This document shows, in pieces, positions 6,808 through 14,954 of a stretch of DNA of 41,045 nucleotides. How positions within the stretch are numbered: the first letter of the stretch is position 1; every line of letters starts with the position of its first letter. The stretch is from Roseateles sp. (GTDB lineage Bacteria > Pseudomonadota > Gammaproteobacteria > Burkholderiales > Burkholderiaceae_C): NCBI GenBank assembly GCA_018780415.1, contig JADMJQ010000151.1, positions 8,743 to 49,787 on the forward strand, given 5' to 3'. A model generated the notes under the pieces. That model was not told the origin of the DNA, did not search any database, and saw only the letters and a program-made list of their open reading frames with translations. A program made the position numbers and the translations under genes.

Positions 6808-9800
6808 TCAATGAACGCCGGCCAACAGGGCCGCGTTGCCGCCGGCCGCCGCGGTGTTGATGGTCAAGGTTTGTTCGGCGCTGAAGCGATATTGCTGGCG
6901 CACATCGAACAGCTCCTGCGCGCTGATCAGCGGCCGGATGGCGCCATCATCGGCGGCCATCTGGCGCAGCAGATCGCGCTCCGCCGCGGCATTGGCGCTG
7001 AGCAGGCAGATGCCGGCCAGGCGCTCATCGTCCAACAAGGCAGTCAGGCCCGGCGCCGCACCCGGCAGCAAGAGCAAGGCCTCGGCCGGCAGACCGGCGG
7101 CGCGCAAACGAGTCTGCAGCAACTCGGCCTGCGCCGCGCTGGTGCCGTCCACCAACAAGGCCACACTATTGCCGGCCACCAAGGCGGCGGTCACCCCCAA
7201 GGCCAAGGCATCCGGCGTGGCCGCGCTGGCTTGCAGCGCGAGCACGCCGCGGCCATGTTGACGCAGCTCGTTGCTTTCACCGGTCGGGCCGGGCAGCAAC
7301 CGGTCGGCCAGCAGCTTCTCGGCCTGGTCCACGCGGCTGTTCACCAAAGCGGCCTCGGGCTGCCCAGCAAAGGTGCGGCTCAGCAGCGCGGCGCGTTCGC
7401 TCAGCGGGCGCTCGCTCCAGGCCGCATAGCCGGCCGCCAAGGCCGCCATGGCCGAGGCCATAGGCACGGCAGGCACGGCCTCGGCCGAAGCGAGCGCCGG
7501 GGCGGCCTCGGCCAAGCCAGGCAAGGCGCAAAAGCGATACAGATAGTTCGGACCACCGGCCTTCGGGCCGGTGCCGGACATGCCTTCGCCGCCGAACGGC
7601 TGCACACCCACCACCGCACCGATGATGTTGCGGTTGACATAGACGTTACCAATACGGGCCTGCCTGGCCAGGCGCAGCGCACGACTGTCGATGCGGGTCT
7701 GGATGCCCAGCGTCAGGCCATAGCCAAGCGCATTGATCTGCTCGATCACCGCGTCCGGCTCGCCGCCCCAGCGCACGACGTGCAGCACCGGGCCGAAGAT
7801 TTCCTGGCGCAAAGCACCGATGCTGCTGAGCTCAAAGGCGACCGGGCGCACCAGGCGCGGCATGCCGTCATGCACCGGCGCCTCGGCGATCAGCTTGGCG
7901 TCGCGCTTGAGTCGCGCAACCTCATTCGAGACGCCCTCGAACGCCTCATCGTCGATGACCGGGCCGACATCGGTGGCCAGGTCGGCCGGCTGACCGACCC
8001 ACAGCTCCTGCAACGCGCCGCTGAGCATCTCGATCACCCCGTCGGCAATGCTCTCGTGCACGCACAAGAGGCGCAAGGCCGAGCAGCGCTGGCCGGCCGA
8101 GCGGAAGGCCGACTGCACGACCGCGTCAATGACCTGCTCGGGCAGCGCGGTCGAATCGACCAGCATCGCATTGAGCCCGCCGGTTTCGGCGATCAGGGGC
8201 ACGACCTGACCCTCTTTGGCCGCCAGCGTGCGGTTGATGATTTGTGCCACCACGGTCGAGCCGGTGAAGCAGACGCCGGCGGTTTGCTCGGCCGCCACCA
8301 AGCCGGCGCCGACCGTCTCGCCGGGGCCGTGCAAGAGCTGCAAGGCGTCATGCGGCAGGCCGGCGGCATAGAGCAGTTCGATGAATTGCTGCGCCACGAA
8401 CGGTGTCTGCTCGGCCGGCTTGGCCGCCACCGTGTTGCCGGCCACCAGCGCCGCCACCACCTGGCCGGCAAAAATCGCCAGCGGGAAGTTCCAGGGGCTG
8501 ATGCAGACAAACACACCACGGCCTTGCATGGCGGGCGCATCGCTCTCGGCTTGGTCGGCGTAATAGCGCAAGAAGTCAACGGCCTCGCGCACCTCGGCGA
8601 CGCAGTCGCCTTGGGTCTTGAAGGCCTCCTTGACCAGCAGCGCACAGAACTCGGGCAGACGCGCGTCGAGGGCGTCGGCGGCGCGCCGCATCACGGCCGC
8701 GCGCTGTTGCACCGGCGTCGCGTTCCAGCCTGCGAAACCGGCTTGCAGGCCGGCCATCGTCGAAGCCAGATAGGCGGGACTGGCCTCGGTCACCGACAAG
8801 ACCTGGCATTTTTCCAGCGCTAGCTGCAAGGGCTGGCGCTGCGCCATATCGGTCAGATCGACGCCGCTCGAGTTGACGCGGCCATGGCCCAGGCGGTCGA
8901 AGTACAGCGCGCCCGGCAAGGGCAAGGCGCTGGCCGTTTGCAATTGCTCCAGCGGCGAACCCAGCAACTCGGGCACCTGCACATTGACGTCGGCCAGCTG
9001 GTGGACAAAGGACGAGTTGGCGCCGTTCTCCAGCAAGCGCCGCACCAGATAGGCCAGCAGGTCGCGGTGCTCGCCGACCGGCGCATAGACGCGGCAGGGG
9101 ATGCTGCCGTCGCGCAGCACCTCGCGGTAGACGCCTTCTCCCATGCCGTGCAGGCGCTGCATCTCGAACTTGGCATTCGCCTTGCGGGCCATCAAGACGA
9201 TGGCGGCGATGGTGCCGGCGTTGTGGCTGGCGAACTGCGGGTAGATCACGTCGGCATGGCCAATCAGCGCCTGGGCGCAGGCCAGATAGGACACATCGGT
9301 GTGCTGCTTGTGGGTGAACACCGGGTAAGCGGCCAGGCCCTGCTCCTGGGCGCGCTTGATCTCGCCGTCCCAATAGGCGCCCTTGACCAGGCGCACCATC
9401 AGGCGCAGGCCATGTTTGTGGGCGATCGCGGCGACCTCGTGAATGACCTGCAAGGCCCGCGTCTGATAGGCCTGCACGGCCAGGCCGAAGCCGCGCCACT
9501 GCGGATAGGTGCTGGCAATGCGCGCGCCGAGTGTGTCCAGCACATCGAGCGACAGCTCCAGCCGGTCGACCTCCTCGGCGTCGATGGTCAGATTGATATT
9601 GGCCTGGGCGGCCAAGGTGATCAGCTCCCAAACGCGCGGCAGCAGTTCGGCAAACACGCGTTCGCGCTGCAGTACTTCATAGCGCGAGAACAAGGCGCTG
9701 AGCTTGATCGAGATGCCGGCGGCCGGCTCGGGCGCGTCGGCCCGGGCGCCCGAGGCGATCGCCTTGATCGCGCCGATATAGGCAGCGTGGTAGCGGCGCG

Positions 9801-10416
9801 CATCGGCCTCGGTGCGGGCGCCCTCGCCCAGCATGTCATACGAGAAACTCAGCTGCGGCTGGGCTTTACGGGCACTCGCCGCCTCACTCATCGCCTCCTT
9901 GATATTGCGGCCCAGCACGAACTGGCGGCCCAGCAACTGGATAGCGCGCACGGTAGCGCTGACGACGGTTTGGGCGCCGAGTCGCGTCATCAGGCCGCCG
10001 GAGCCTTCTGCGTCCGGCAAAAACTTCTTCGACAGCGAGATCGCCGACGCCGACAGCGCGGCGAACATCTTGTGCGGGCCCTCGCTGGCGCCGTCGAACT
10101 GGCCACGGCCAAGCTGGTCGGCGGTCAGCGCGATGGCGGTCGGCGCGTCCGGCACCCGCAGCAGCGCTTCGGCCAAACGCATCAGCGCCAGGCCCTCGGC
10201 GCTGCTGATCGGGTACTCGCGCAGCAGCGACTCCATCGCCCAGAACGGCGCCGGGTTGGCGCGCACCTGCTGCACCCAGGGGCCGGCGAGGGTCAGGACG
10301 CTGCTCCAGTCAAGCCCATTGCCGGTGGACTGGGCCAGCGCTTGCACGACCGCGATCTCCTCACGGTAAGGGTCGGGCAGGCGGGCGGCTTCGGGTGGCA
10401 AGGCAAATGTGGACAT
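6808..10416 (-). CDS. putA: Bifunctional proline dehydrogenase / P5C dehydrogenase PutA
   Basis: Oxidises proline to pyrroline-5-carboxylate (FAD enzyme, electrons to quinone) and then to glutamate (NAD+ enzyme), channelling the intermediate. It has 1202 residues. The PRODH barrel shows [30 protein letters not shown] and [12 protein letters not shown] (about residues 180-500). The P5CDH domain shows [27 protein letters not shown] (Glu744) and the catalytic [10 protein letters not shown] (Cys778). About 190 residues of ALDH-like C-terminal extension follow, as in long PutAs. The N-terminal ribbon-helix-helix repressor domain of E. coli-type PutA is absent: the protein begins directly with the alpha/arm domain. 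Regulation therefore probably falls to the divergent Lrp-family gene. A strong terminator follows the gene. Start ATG 10416 has no clear Shine-Dalgarno. Confidence 0.97.
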   Translation of the reverse strand: MSTFALPPEAARLPDPYREEIAVVQALAQSTGNGLDWSSVLTLAGPWVQQVRANPAPFWAMESLLREYPISSAEGLALMRLAEALLRVPDAPTAIALTADQLGRGQFDGASEGPHKMFAALSASAISLSKKFLPDAEGSGGLMTRLGAQTVVSATVRAIQLLGRQFVLGRNIKEAMSEAASARKAQPQLSFSYDMLGEGARTEADARRYHAAYIGAIKAIASGARADAPEPAAGISIKLSALFSRYEVLQRERVFAELLPRVWELITLAAQANINLTIDAEEVDRLELSLDVLDTLGARIASTYPQWRGFGLAVQAYQTRALQVIHEVAAIAHKHGLRLMVRLVKGAYWDGEIKRAQEQGLAAYPVFTHKQHTDVSYLACAQALIGHADVIYPQFASHNAGTIAAIVLMARKANAKFEMQRLHGMGEGVYREVLRDGSIPCRVYAPVGEHRDLLAYLVRRLLENGANSSFVHQLADVNVQVPELLGSPLEQLQTASALPLPGALYFDRLGHGRVNSSGVDLTDMAQRQPLQLALEKCQVLSVTEASPAYLASTMAGLQAGFAGWNATPVQQRAAVMRRAADALDARLPEFCALLVKEAFKTQGDCVAEVREAVDFLRYYADQAESDAPAMQGRGVFVCISPWNFPLAIFAGQVVAALVAGNTVAAKPAEQTPFVAQQFIELLYAAGLPHDALQLLHGPGETVGAGLVAAEQTAGVCFTGSTVVAQIINRTLAAKEGQVVPLIAETGGLNAMLVDSTALPEQVIDAVVQSAFRSAGQRCSALRLLCVHESIADGVIEMLSGALQELWVGQPADLATDVGPVIDDEAFEGVSNEVARLKRDAKLIAEAPVHDGMPRLVRPVAFELSSIGALRQEIFGPVLHVVRWGGEPDAVIEQINALGYGLTLGIQTRIDSRALRLARQARIGNVYVNRNIIGAVVGVQPFGGEGMSGTGPKAGGPNYLYRFCALPGLAEAAPALASAEAVPAVPMASAMAALAAGYAAWSERPLSERAALLSRTFAGQPEAALVNSRVDQAEKLLADRLLPGPTGESNELRQHGRGVLALQASAATPDALALGVTAALVAGNSVALLVDGTSAAQAELLQTRLRAAGLPAEALLLLPGAAPGLTALLDDERLAGICLLSANAAAERDLLRQMAADDGAIRPLISAQELFDVRQQYRFSAEQTLTINTAAAGGNAALLAGVH

Positions 10417-10474
10417 GACGACAGCAGCGAATGCTTGTTTCTAGTGAAGAGCCGAACTATATGAATGAATCCGA

Positions 10475-10487
10475 TGAATTAAATTCA
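10475..10487. promoter_or_regulatory. Palindrome TGAATT-A-AATTCA, candidate Lrp-type operator
   Basis: A perfect 13-bp dyad with an A/T centre lies between putA and the Lrp-family gene, flanked by further GAAT/ATTC half-sites (GAATGAAT around 10463 and ATTCAC around 10492). Lrp/AsnC proteins bind 13-15-bp palindromes with A/T-rich centres, often in clusters. Position and symmetry make this the obvious binding site; binding itself is inferred. Confidence 0.5.
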
Positions 10488-10520
10488 GATCATTCACAAG
10501 TCGGTAGTGGAAAATACGGC

Positions 10521-10991
10521 ATGAGCACCGAAACTCCTCTCGACAAAATAGACGCCCGCATTCTCAGGGTGCTGCAGGGCGACGGCCGCATCTCCAATCT
10601 GAAGCTGGCCGAAGCGGTGCACCTGTCGCCCACCGCCGTGTTGGAACGCGTCAAGCGCCTGACCCGTGACAACTACATCCTCGGCTATGAGGCCAGGCTG
10701 AACCCGGAAAAACTCGGCGCCGCGATGCTGGTCTTCATCGAGATCTTGCTCGACCGCACGGTACAAGACGTGATGGATAACTTCAAGGCAGCCGTGCAGG
10801 CGCGGCCCGAAATTCTCGAATGCCATCTGGTGGCGGGGGGTTTTGACTATCTGCTGAAAACGCGGGTGTCGGACATGAGCGCCTACCGCGAGTTCATCGG
10901 CAGCGTGATCTGGACCCTGCCCGGCGTGCGCGAGACGCGCACTTATGCGGTGATGGAGGAGGTCAAGAACACCACGGCGCTGCCGTTCTAG
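10521..10991 (+). CDS. Lrp/AsnC-family regulator, probable proline-responsive regulator of putA
   Basis: A 156-residue Lrp-type regulator. The N-terminal helix-turn-helix reads LDKIDARILRVLQGDGRISNLKLAEAVHLSPTAVLERVKRL (split here only by domain order: helix, turn, recognition helix). A RAM/AsnC ligand domain follows, containing AMLVFIEILLDRT and HLVAGGFDYLLKTRV. Start ATG 10521 puts LDKID at the usual distance from the N-terminus; an in-frame ATG at 10461 would add a non-homologous tail over the palindrome. Divergence from putA matches PutR of other proteobacteria, which activates putA in response to proline, so that role is likely here. Its stop codon shares the CTAG at 10988-10991 with the converging hypothetical gene. 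Confidence 0.9.
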   Translation: MSTETPLDKIDARILRVLQGDGRISNLKLAEAVHLSPTAVLERVKRLTRDNYILGYEARLNPEKLGAAMLVFIEILLDRTVQDVMDNFKAAVQARPEILECHLVAGGFDYLLKTRVSDMSAYREFIGSVIWTLPGVRETRTYAVMEEVKNTTALPF

Positions 10992-11302
10992 GGATGCTCT
11001 TGTTTGGACGCCTCAGATGCGCCACGCGGCAGCTGCTTTTGCAGCCTATCCAAGGCCTCCACGCATTCGGCCAGGGCCACGGCGGCCGTGGCCGGCGTGG
11101 CAAGCAGCGTGCTCAGGCGGCTCTTCACCGCGTCAAACATCAGCTGCCAATCCTCTTCGGGCATGGCCATGCGGGTCACGGCGCAGGGGCCCGTCGCACG
11201 GCGCAGGGGATGCTTGGGTAACGCGCGCAGGTTCGAGGGTTCCGGCAAGTGGGCGCATTGCGGCCAGGCGGACAAATAGGGGCGGCAATTTTGAGAGGCC
11301 AT
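10988..11302 (-). CDS. Hypothetical protein, 104 aa
   Basis: I do not recognise a family. The protein is soluble, with cysteines at CRPYLSAWPQC and GPCAV in the first half, and a helical second half (EEDWQLMFDAVKSRLSTLL, then ALAECVEALDRLQKQL). It is probably a real gene: AGGTGA stands 4 nt before the ATG, and codon use matches its neighbours. Its leader is covered by a near-perfect 22-bp palindrome that includes the ribosome-binding site. Its last three bases overlap the last three of the converging Lrp-family gene at the palindromic CTAG. Confidence 0.6.
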   Translation of the reverse strand: MASQNCRPYLSAWPQCAHLPEPSNLRALPKHPLRRATGPCAVTRMAMPEEDWQLMFDAVKSRLSTLLATPATAAVALAECVEALDRLQKQLPRGASEASKQEHP

Positions 11303-11305
11303 CGA

Positions 11306-11327
11306 CTCACCTCAGATCTGGGGTGAG
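11306..11327. repeat. 22-bp near-perfect palindrome over a ribosome-binding site
   Basis: CTCACC...GGTGAG arms around a CAGATCTG centre, with one mismatched pair. It lies 4 bp upstream of the ATG of the 104-aa gene and contains its Shine-Dalgarno. It could be a repressor operator or a leader hairpin that hides the ribosome-binding site. Confidence 0.5.
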
Positions 11328-11396
11328 TGCGAAGGCTGCGGCAAATGGAAGTACCACCATGATGGGTAGAGCGTCCTAACTTGATTGTGGCTACCG

Positions 11397-11548
11397 ACGC
11401 CGGCACATGCCGGCGTGTCGTCCGAGGTCAATGTAGGACAAAGCCGCCCGGCGGACTGTGTACAAAGACATTGGGCGAACCCTGTCGCCCTTCGCGACGC
11501 TGCAGGCAGCGTCGGTCGTCTCACCGCAGCGTTGCTAGTCCGCCGGGC
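11397..11548. repeat. Hairpin-rich intergenic element
   Basis: Three nested or adjacent inverted repeats in 150 bp. ACGCCGGC-ACAT-GCCGGCGT covers 11397-11416. A 12-bp outer pair GCCCGGCGGACT (11446-11457) and AGTCCGCCGGGC (11537-11548) encloses a 9-bp stem CGACGCTGC-AG-GCAGCGTCG at 11495-11514. The right outer arm overlaps the stop codon of the SGNH-like lipoprotein gene. No coding frame explains the region. It may be a structured RNA, a complex terminator, or a dispersed palindromic repeat. Confidence 0.55.
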
Positions 11549-12326
11549 AATGCTGGCGCGGCGCGATGGCCTGCACCGTGTCGGCCGCCACCTGGCGCAA
11601 CTGGCCCTGCAGCGCGCCATCGACGCCCAGGTCCAGCTTGGGCAGTCCCAGCGGCGAATTGCCGGTGATGGTGGCATAAAGCATCAGGGCGCTGAGGTAG
11701 GCACCAGCCACGGCCGCGTGATTGCCATCTTCGGCATGCAAGCGCAGCGTCGGCATGCGGGCCAGGGCGAGGTCCCAGGCCTGGCCTATGGGCGCCACGC
11801 AGGCCGGCTGCTGGCGCGCAATCGAGACATGCAGCGCGTAGATGGTCTCTGTCTCGGGCACGCCACGGCGCGGCCACTCGGGGAACAGCACCGGCAAGGC
11901 CTTGACCTTGCGGCTCTCACGCACCAGTTCCTGGGCCTCAACGGTGGGGAAATGGGTCCTGCCGCTGCTGCTGTACTTTTGCGCCTGCAGCAACACCGCC
12001 GTCCATTCGCGGCTGCGCAACAGATCCAGACTTTGCCGGTCGGCCAGACGCTCGTCGAGAAACATCCAACCCGGCGCCACCGTCACGGCCACCGACTTGC
12101 CGGCAAGCCCGGCACGCAGCATGGCCTCCAATTGCGCCGGTAGCTGACTGACCGTGCTGTGGCTATTGCCCATCATCAGCACATTGACGACGGCAGCCCC
12201 CGGCGATGGCGATGGCGGCGGCATGGCTTCGGGCCCCGGTTCGCCATCGGCCGAGCCGCCGCCGCAAGCGGTCAGCAGCAGCAACACGCCGAGCCAGGCC
12301 ACCGCTGCGGTGCAGTAATTCTTCAT
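11535..12326 (-). CDS. SGNH/GDSL hydrolase-like lipoprotein
   Basis: A 263-residue lipoprotein: the signal peptide ends at LLLLTACGGG, giving a lipobox cysteine, followed by a Pro/Ser-rich linker. The mature part has an SGNH-like start (VLMMGNSHS, with Ser as possible nucleophile in place of GDS) and a late DGNHAAVAGAYLSA block, which fits the Asp-x-x-His of block V. The overall pattern (GNSHS, LQAQ, LFPEW, EDGNH) resembles DUF4886-type SGNH proteins. It is probably periplasmic or outer-membrane anchored and hydrolyses an ester; substrate unknown. Its ATG overlaps the stop of the upstream Kelch-like gene as ATGA (12323-12326), so the two are coupled. Its 3' end lies in a hairpin-rich element. 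Confidence 0.78.
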   Translation of the reverse strand: MKNYCTAAVAWLGVLLLLTACGGGSADGEPGPEAMPPPSPSPGAAVVNVLMMGNSHSTVSQLPAQLEAMLRAGLAGKSVAVTVAPGWMFLDERLADRQSLDLLRSREWTAVLLQAQKYSSSGRTHFPTVEAQELVRESRKVKALPVLFPEWPRRGVPETETIYALHVSIARQQPACVAPIGQAWDLALARMPTLRLHAEDGNHAAVAGAYLSALMLYATITGNSPLGLPKLDLGVDGALQGQLRQVAADTVQAIAPRQHCPAD

Positions 12327-12700
12327 GGCTGATAGCGGTACAGCGCCACCGCTTCGCTGCCGACCGCGTCGGATGGGGCCGCAAAGGCACCCATCACATC
12401 AATGGCGTCGCTGACGGTGCCCGGCGTCGATTCACCGCCCAAGGCGTAAAGCCGCCCACCCAGCGCCACCACGGCCAAGCTGCCGCGCGCCGTCGGCATC
12501 GCCAGGGCGGTAGAAACCCGCCGCAGACTCCCGGCGGCCCGTTTTTGCGAGTGAACAGTCCGACTCGTTGGCGGGGTGTAGGTTTCGACGCCGGCCAGGC
12601 TTTGTTGGTCGCCGCCGCGTATGCCCGGCGCCCTGCCGCCATCAAAGCAGCCCGCCAACAAGCACATCAAGGTGGCGCAAAGGGCCAGTCGTCTTTGCAT
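12323..12700 (-). CDS. Short Kelch-like lipoprotein, probably a truncated propeller
   Basis: A 125-residue predicted lipoprotein (MQRRLALCATLMCLLAGC lipobox). After the signal come VETYTPP, which resembles the end of a Kelch blade, and MPTARGSLAVVALGGRLYALGG, a clear Kelch core with the double glycine. Full Kelch propellers need five to seven blades (about 250-350 residues); only one to two are present and the frame ends in VALYRYQP. This looks like a shrunken or decayed Kelch protein still under selection for its start and its coupling. ATG 12700 has an AGGA about 6 nt upstream, and the stop overlaps the next gene by ATGA. Function unknown. Confidence 0.6.
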   Translation of the reverse strand: MQRRLALCATLMCLLAGCFDGGRAPGIRGGDQQSLAGVETYTPPTSRTVHSQKRAAGSLRRVSTALAMPTARGSLAVVALGGRLYALGGESTPGTVSDAIDVMGAFAAPSDAVGSEAVALYRYQP

Positions 12701-12757
12701 GAGGGTTCCTGAATTGCTGCACCAAGCTGGTGTCACAGCAGTAGGCCCAAGCCGGGC

Positions 12758-12790
12758 GCGGCCCACAAGCGGGCTGGGCCGCCGGCCCGC
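12758..12790. repeat. Overlapping GC-rich inverted repeats between genes
   Basis: GCGGCCCA (12758-12765) pairs with TGGGCCGC (12775-12782), and GCGGGC (12769-12774) pairs with GCCCGC (12785-12790). The two stems are mutually exclusive. They lie between the propeller regulator and the Kelch-like gene. No T-run follows, so this is at best a weak or Rho-linked terminator, or an attenuator-like structure. Confidence 0.4.
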
Positions 12791-12851
12791 TCCAAATGCC
12801 ATCCAAAAGATATTTATCGTTGCACGACAAGCACTTGGCAGCGCGACCGGA

Positions 12852-14954
12852 TCAGCGCATCAGCATCAAATCGGCCACCGCCGAGTTGGAAATTTCCACC
12901 AGCGCGCTGCCGTCTGCGGCCAGCGCGAAGCTGGCCAGCTCCGGAAAAGTACCCAGGGCATGGACGCTGAGCTGCTGCTGGCGCCCGCTGGCCGGATCGA
13001 TCAAACGGAAACGCTCACGGCTGCCACGGGCGAGTAACACCACGCCGCGCGCGCCCAGGCGCCAGTCCACCAAGGGCTCACCGGGCTGCAAAAGTTCAAG
13101 CGCGCGCTCTTGGCCGTTGAGGCTGCGCAAGCGCAACTGAGCGCTGAAGCGCGGTTGATAGGCCAGAACTTGACCATCAGCGGCCCATTCAATCGCAAGC
13201 CCCGGCGCGAGCTCGGTAGGCACGACGACCGGCGGACGGCTGGCGTCGGCGGCAAAGCGCCAGAGCTGCCAACTGCCGCCACGGTCGCTGGCTACCCAGA
13301 CCTCGTTGGCGCTGGGGTGCCAGCTCGGCCGGCCGTAATTGGCGGCGTCGGCCGACAGCGCCTGCACTTTTGCGCCCGCCGGGCTCAACACGCACAGGCC
13401 CAAGCGTTTGCCGGGGCCACAACTGCCCAAGAACGCGACCTGCTCGCCATCGGGAGAAAGCGCCGGCGCCGCGACCACGCCGTCGAGCCGGGTCAGGCGG
13501 CGGACCGCTCCGCCGCTGGCGTCGCTGTGCCACAACTCCGAATGGCCGTCACGTTGCGACACGAAAACGATCGCCTGTGCGCCGGCAGCGGGGGCGCGAT
13601 CATTCGCCACCGAGCTGATCCGGCGTTCGGGCACGCCTTCGCCCCAGGCCAGCCGCGCGATGCTGATATGGGCGCGCAGCAAGGCATAGACGATGCGACC
13701 GTCGGCGCTGCGCTTGGGGGCGCTGCCGTCCAGACCCAGCGGCAGGGCCTTGGCGTTGGCGCGGTCCCAGCGCAACAGCACCCGCGCGTCTTGCCGGGTG
13801 GTGGAAAAAACCAGGTCCGGCCCGCTGGCGGCGTAGCTCAGCCCATGCAATGTGTACAGCTTCAGATGGGACAGGCGCTCGAGCTTGCCCTCCAGGGTGA
13901 TTTCGTACAGATCACGGGTGCCGTCGGCAGGGTCTTGTCTGGCGAAGGCCAGGCGCTGGCCGTCGGGGGACCAGGCCGGCTGGTGGTCGGCCATGGCGGC
14001 CGGCGGGGCTGCGCTCAGGCGCCGCAAGCCGGCACCGTCGGGGGCGATCAGAAACAGCCCGCCAACCCCATCGGCGCTGGCGCTGAAGGCGATCAAGCGA
14101 CCGTCGGGCGACCAATCGACGCTGGGCGTGAACATCGGCATGCAAGCCGCCAGCTCCCGCTGACTGCGGTCCTTCAGGCTATAGACCCACAGCGAGCATT
14201 GCGCGCCTCCACGCGTGGCCACATAGGCAATGGCCTGCCCGTCCGGTGACCAAGCCAGTCCGTGAACTTCGCCGCCGGCCTCGCTGATGGGTTGCGGCGG
14301 CGCGGTCTGGTCAGCGGCGCTGCGCAGATAAAGCCGGCCCACACCTTGCCCCTGCCACCAGGCAAAGGCCAGCAAACGGCCATCCGGCGAGAGTTGGCCC
14401 AAGTACTCGAGCCCGGGATCTTGCGTCAATGTCATGGCGCTGGCCAGCTCGGGCGAGCTGGTCGAGCTGGTCGTTGGCGACCTGGCCTGCAGCCAGGCCC
14501 AGGCCAGGGCCGCGAGGATCAGCGCCGCCGCCAGCGCCATCAACAGCCCCTTCAACGGCGACGCCACAGGCCACCGCGTTGCCGCGCCGGATGGCGGTTC
14601 AAGCCCTCTCAAGGCCGGCGCGGCGCTGACCGGGGCGATCAGCCGATAGCCCTTTTTGGCCACCGTCTCCACATAACGCGGCGCCTCAGGGTCGTCGTCC
14701 AAAGCCTGGCGTATGGTCCAGATGGCGGTGTTGATCGCCTTCGGCGCGACGAACTGATTGCCGTCCCAGATGGCGTTGACGATCTCGTCGCGGCCGACGG
14801 TCTCGCCGGCATGGCGGGCCAGCAAGACCAGCAAGGCCATCGCCTTGTGCCGCAGCGGGCGCGATTGCTCGCCGCGCCACAGGCGATTGCCGGTGGCATC
14901 GACAACCCATTCACCCAGCGTGAAGCGCTCTCGGGCCGGGTCCAGCGGGCTCAG
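12852..14954 (-). CDS. Membrane one-component regulator: winged helix, TM, beta-propeller
   Basis: A 700-residue CadC-like regulator with a TolB-type propeller. Residues about 9-110 form an OmpR-type winged helix (FTLGEWVVDATGNRLWRG, LVLLARHAGETVGRDEI, VETVAKKGYRLIAPV). About 135-156 is one membrane helix (LLMALAAALILAALAWAWL). The rest carries PD40/WD40-like repeats (LSPDGRLLAF, WSPDGQAIAY, WSPDGRLIAF, WSPDGQRLAF, LSPDGEQVAF and others) predicted to lie in the periplasm. The first ATG (14840) would delete the first strands of the winged helix. The frame stays homologous up to CTG 14954, which has GGAG 7 nt upstream and overlaps the preceding TGA as CTGA. I therefore start at CTG. It probably senses an envelope signal and regulates nearby genes; its targets are unknown. 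Confidence 0.82.
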   Translation of the reverse strand: MSPLDPARERFTLGEWVVDATGNRLWRGEQSRPLRHKAMALLVLLARHAGETVGRDEIVNAIWDGNQFVAPKAINTAIWTIRQALDDDPEAPRYVETVAKKGYRLIAPVSAAPALRGLEPPSGAATRWPVASPLKGLLMALAAALILAALAWAWLQARSPTTSSTSSPELASAMTLTQDPGLEYLGQLSPDGRLLAFAWWQGQGVGRLYLRSAADQTAPPQPISEAGGEVHGLAWSPDGQAIAYVATRGGAQCSLWVYSLKDRSQRELAACMPMFTPSVDWSPDGRLIAFSASADGVGGLFLIAPDGAGLRRLSAAPPAAMADHQPAWSPDGQRLAFARQDPADGTRDLYEITLEGKLERLSHLKLYTLHGLSYAASGPDLVFSTTRQDARVLLRWDRANAKALPLGLDGSAPKRSADGRIVYALLRAHISIARLAWGEGVPERRISSVANDRAPAAGAQAIVFVSQRDGHSELWHSDASGGAVRRLTRLDGVVAAPALSPDGEQVAFLGSCGPGKRLGLCVLSPAGAKVQALSADAANYGRPSWHPSANEVWVASDRGGSWQLWRFAADASRPPVVVPTELAPGLAIEWAADGQVLAYQPRFSAQLRLRSLNGQERALELLQPGEPLVDWRLGARGVVLLARGSRERFRLIDPASGRQQQLSVHALGTFPELASFALAADGSALVEISNSAVADLMLMR

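Noticed and set aside
6811-8823. Long plus-strand open frame opposite putA
   Set aside because: It is a GC-driven mirror of the PutA reading frame: low-complexity Gly/Arg/Gln composition, no family signal, and PutA is unmistakable on the other strand.
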